Shown here piece after piece: positions 62,993 to 64,000 of a DNA stretch of 64,000 nucleotides (position 1 is the stretch's first letter; every line of letters begins with the position of its first letter). This DNA is from Prado023 sp963798745. Lineage in GTDB: Bacteria > Actinomycetota > Actinomycetes > S36-B12 > CAIYMF01. Position numbers and translations under genes: made by a program. A model generated the notes under the pieces. It searched no databases. It saw only the letters and a program-made list of their open reading frames with translations, and was not told the origin of the DNA. The stretch is from positions 310,001 to 374,000 of the forward strand of contig CAWCUF010000002.1 in NCBI GenBank assembly GCA_963798745.1. The letters are read 5' to 3'.

Positions 62993-64000
62993 ATGGCCCC
63001 CAACCGGGACGCGCGGCCGCGGGTCAAGCCCGAGGCGGCCCAGGCCGAGCCTGCCCCGCGCGCCCGATCCCGCTCCCGGGACCTGCCCGATGACCTGATG
63101 CTCGACTCGGTCATCTCCGAGCCGTTGCGGGCGGTCATGCGCGCAGAGCCGCTCGAGCCGATCGGGGTGGTCATCGAGGTGCGTGCCTCGGACATGCGCA
63201 CCTCGGCGCGCCGGGGCCTGACCGAGTTGGCCGCCCTCGTCTCGGAGGTGACCGGTGGTCGGGAGAAGGTGTCCACCCGCAGGCCCTCGCCCTACGCGAC
63301 GGTCGCGCTGACCCCGGCCGAGATCATCGACCTGGTCGGCCGGGATGCCGGGGCGGACCCGGCCCGCTCAGCGCCGGTCGCGGTCGCGGCCAACGCGGCA
63401 CCACGCCGACGCATCCAGCGGATCTGGCCGAACTTCGAGATCACCGGACTGACCCTGCGCTCGGCGCCGGCCACCAAGTGCCGCGCCGCGCAACGCACGT
63501 TCGACGCCACGGGCGCGGGCATCGTCTGGGCCGTGCTGGACTCCGGGATCGACGCCACGCACCGGCACTTCGCCCAGCACCAGAACCTGGAGCTGCCCGA
63601 CGGGCTGGCCGCCCGCTCGTTCGTCCCCGAGGTCAGCGACCCGCTGGTCGACGCCAACGGGCACGGCACGCACGTGGCCGGGATCATCGCCGGCGGATTG
63701 GCCCCCGACGAGGCCGCCACCGGCGTGGGCTGGTACCTCGACGCCAGCGGCACCGAGGCTCGCCAGGCCCTGCCCGTGCCCGGCATCTGCGGGATGGCCC
63801 CGGCCACGAAGCTGCTGTCCTGCACGGTGCTGCGCCCGGATCGCACGGGTGACATCACCGCGCTGCTCGACGCGCTGCTCTACATCGACGAGCTCAACGA
63901 CGGCGGCCGCAACCTGCGCGTGCATGGCGTGAACATCTCCGTGGGGCACATGTTCGACCCGCGCTGGTACGCGGCCGGCCGCACGCCGGTCTGCCGGGAG
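62993..64000 (+). CDS. subtilisin-family (S8) serine protease, 3' truncated by window
   Basis: The first 336 residues of an S8 protease. Residues 1-30 are basic and Ala/Pro-rich without a signal peptide; about 35-130 form a region like an I9-type prodomain or adaptor (PIGVVIEVRASD, LTELAALVSEVTGG, YATVALTPAEIIDLV). The catalytic domain follows with Asp183 in VLDSGIDATH and His224 in NGHGTHVAG; the Ser lies beyond the window. Asp-His spacing carries a normal insert. GGGGAGG fixes ATG 62993. It is divergent from the metacaspase operon. The lack of a signal peptide suggests cytoplasmic action, unusual for subtilases and in line with a regulated intracellular module. Confidence 0.85.
   Translation, partial: MAPNRDARPRVKPEAAQAEPAPRARSRSRDLPDDLMLDSVISEPLRAVMRAEPLEPIGVVIEVRASDMRTSARRGLTELAALVSEVTGGREKVSTRRPSPYATVALTPAEIIDLVGRDAGADPARSAPVAVAANAAPRRRIQRIWPNFEITGLTLRSAPATKCRAAQRTFDATGAGIVWAVLDSGIDATHRHFAQHQNLELPDGLAARSFVPEVSDPLVDANGHGTHVAGIIAGGLAPDEAATGVGWYLDASGTEARQALPVPGICGMAPATKLLSCTVLRPDRTGDITALLDALLYIDELNDGGRNLRVHGVNISVGHMFDPRWYAAGRTPVCRE

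Overview
The window is GC-rich, densely coded DNA that reads as the chromosome of an Actinomycetota bacterium. Reasons: high G+C third positions, frequent GTG starts, lineage-typical families (MhuD-like haem oxygenase, group II truncated haemoglobin, DUF2505, MT0933-like antitoxin, actinobacterial PepN), and many starts preceded 6-8 nt upstream by a TANNNT hexamer, the pattern of leaderless mRNAs. I see no rRNA, tRNA, CRISPR array, prophage or intact insertion sequence. I cannot assign a genus.

Layout. 0-4 kb: end of an unrecognised gene, a ROK sugar kinase (-), a 4'-phosphopantetheinyl transferase (+), a small antitoxin-like protein, a broken IS630-type transposase end, and a serine beta-lactamase-fold hydrolase. 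4-21.8 kb: a four-gene minus-strand operon that is the centrepiece. In transcription order it encodes a PfaD/nitronate-monooxygenase-like flavin enoyl reductase, an acyl-CoA dehydrogenase, a 3090-residue megasynthase (KS-AT-KS-ACPx5-KR-DH) and a 1690-residue eukaryote-like acyl-CoA carboxylase that has lost its ATP-grasp biotin carboxylase core. An inverted repeat lies in its promoter region. Together with the nearby PPTase, a MaoC-type dehydratase and a membrane alpha/beta hydrolase, it looks like a polyunsaturated/secondary lipid synthase locus. All five ACP domains carry Thr where the phosphopantetheine Ser is expected.

22-31 kb: membrane hydrolase, DUF2505 lipid-binding-like protein, MaoC dehydratase, a small helical repeat protein, a single-chain tandem RNase III-like protein, SSB, EttA and an AAEx-type transporter, then a decayed ABC permease fragment and a 17-bp minisatellite. 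31-53 kb: mostly housekeeping genes: GH13 glucosidase, globin, SDR, MscS channel, MalQ with two overlapping upstream mini-ORFs, PepN, CutC, RpiB, CYTH phosphatase, D,D-carboxypeptidase, ornithine aminotransferase, HerA-like ATPase, LCP cell-wall ligase, PfkB kinase with a DUF1015 protein, YbhB and YceI.

53-64 kb: MhuD-like protein, a second acyl-CoA dehydrogenase, a symmetric 163-bp nested palindrome, a deletion scar joining a PTS EIIB start to the end of a GH32 invertase (remains of a sucrose operon), a flavodoxin-fold protein, an AI-2E-type permease, a patatin lipase and a cupin. The window ends in a divergent protease cluster: metacaspase plus zincin metalloprotease on the minus strand, and a subtilisin-family protease on the plus strand that runs off the edge.
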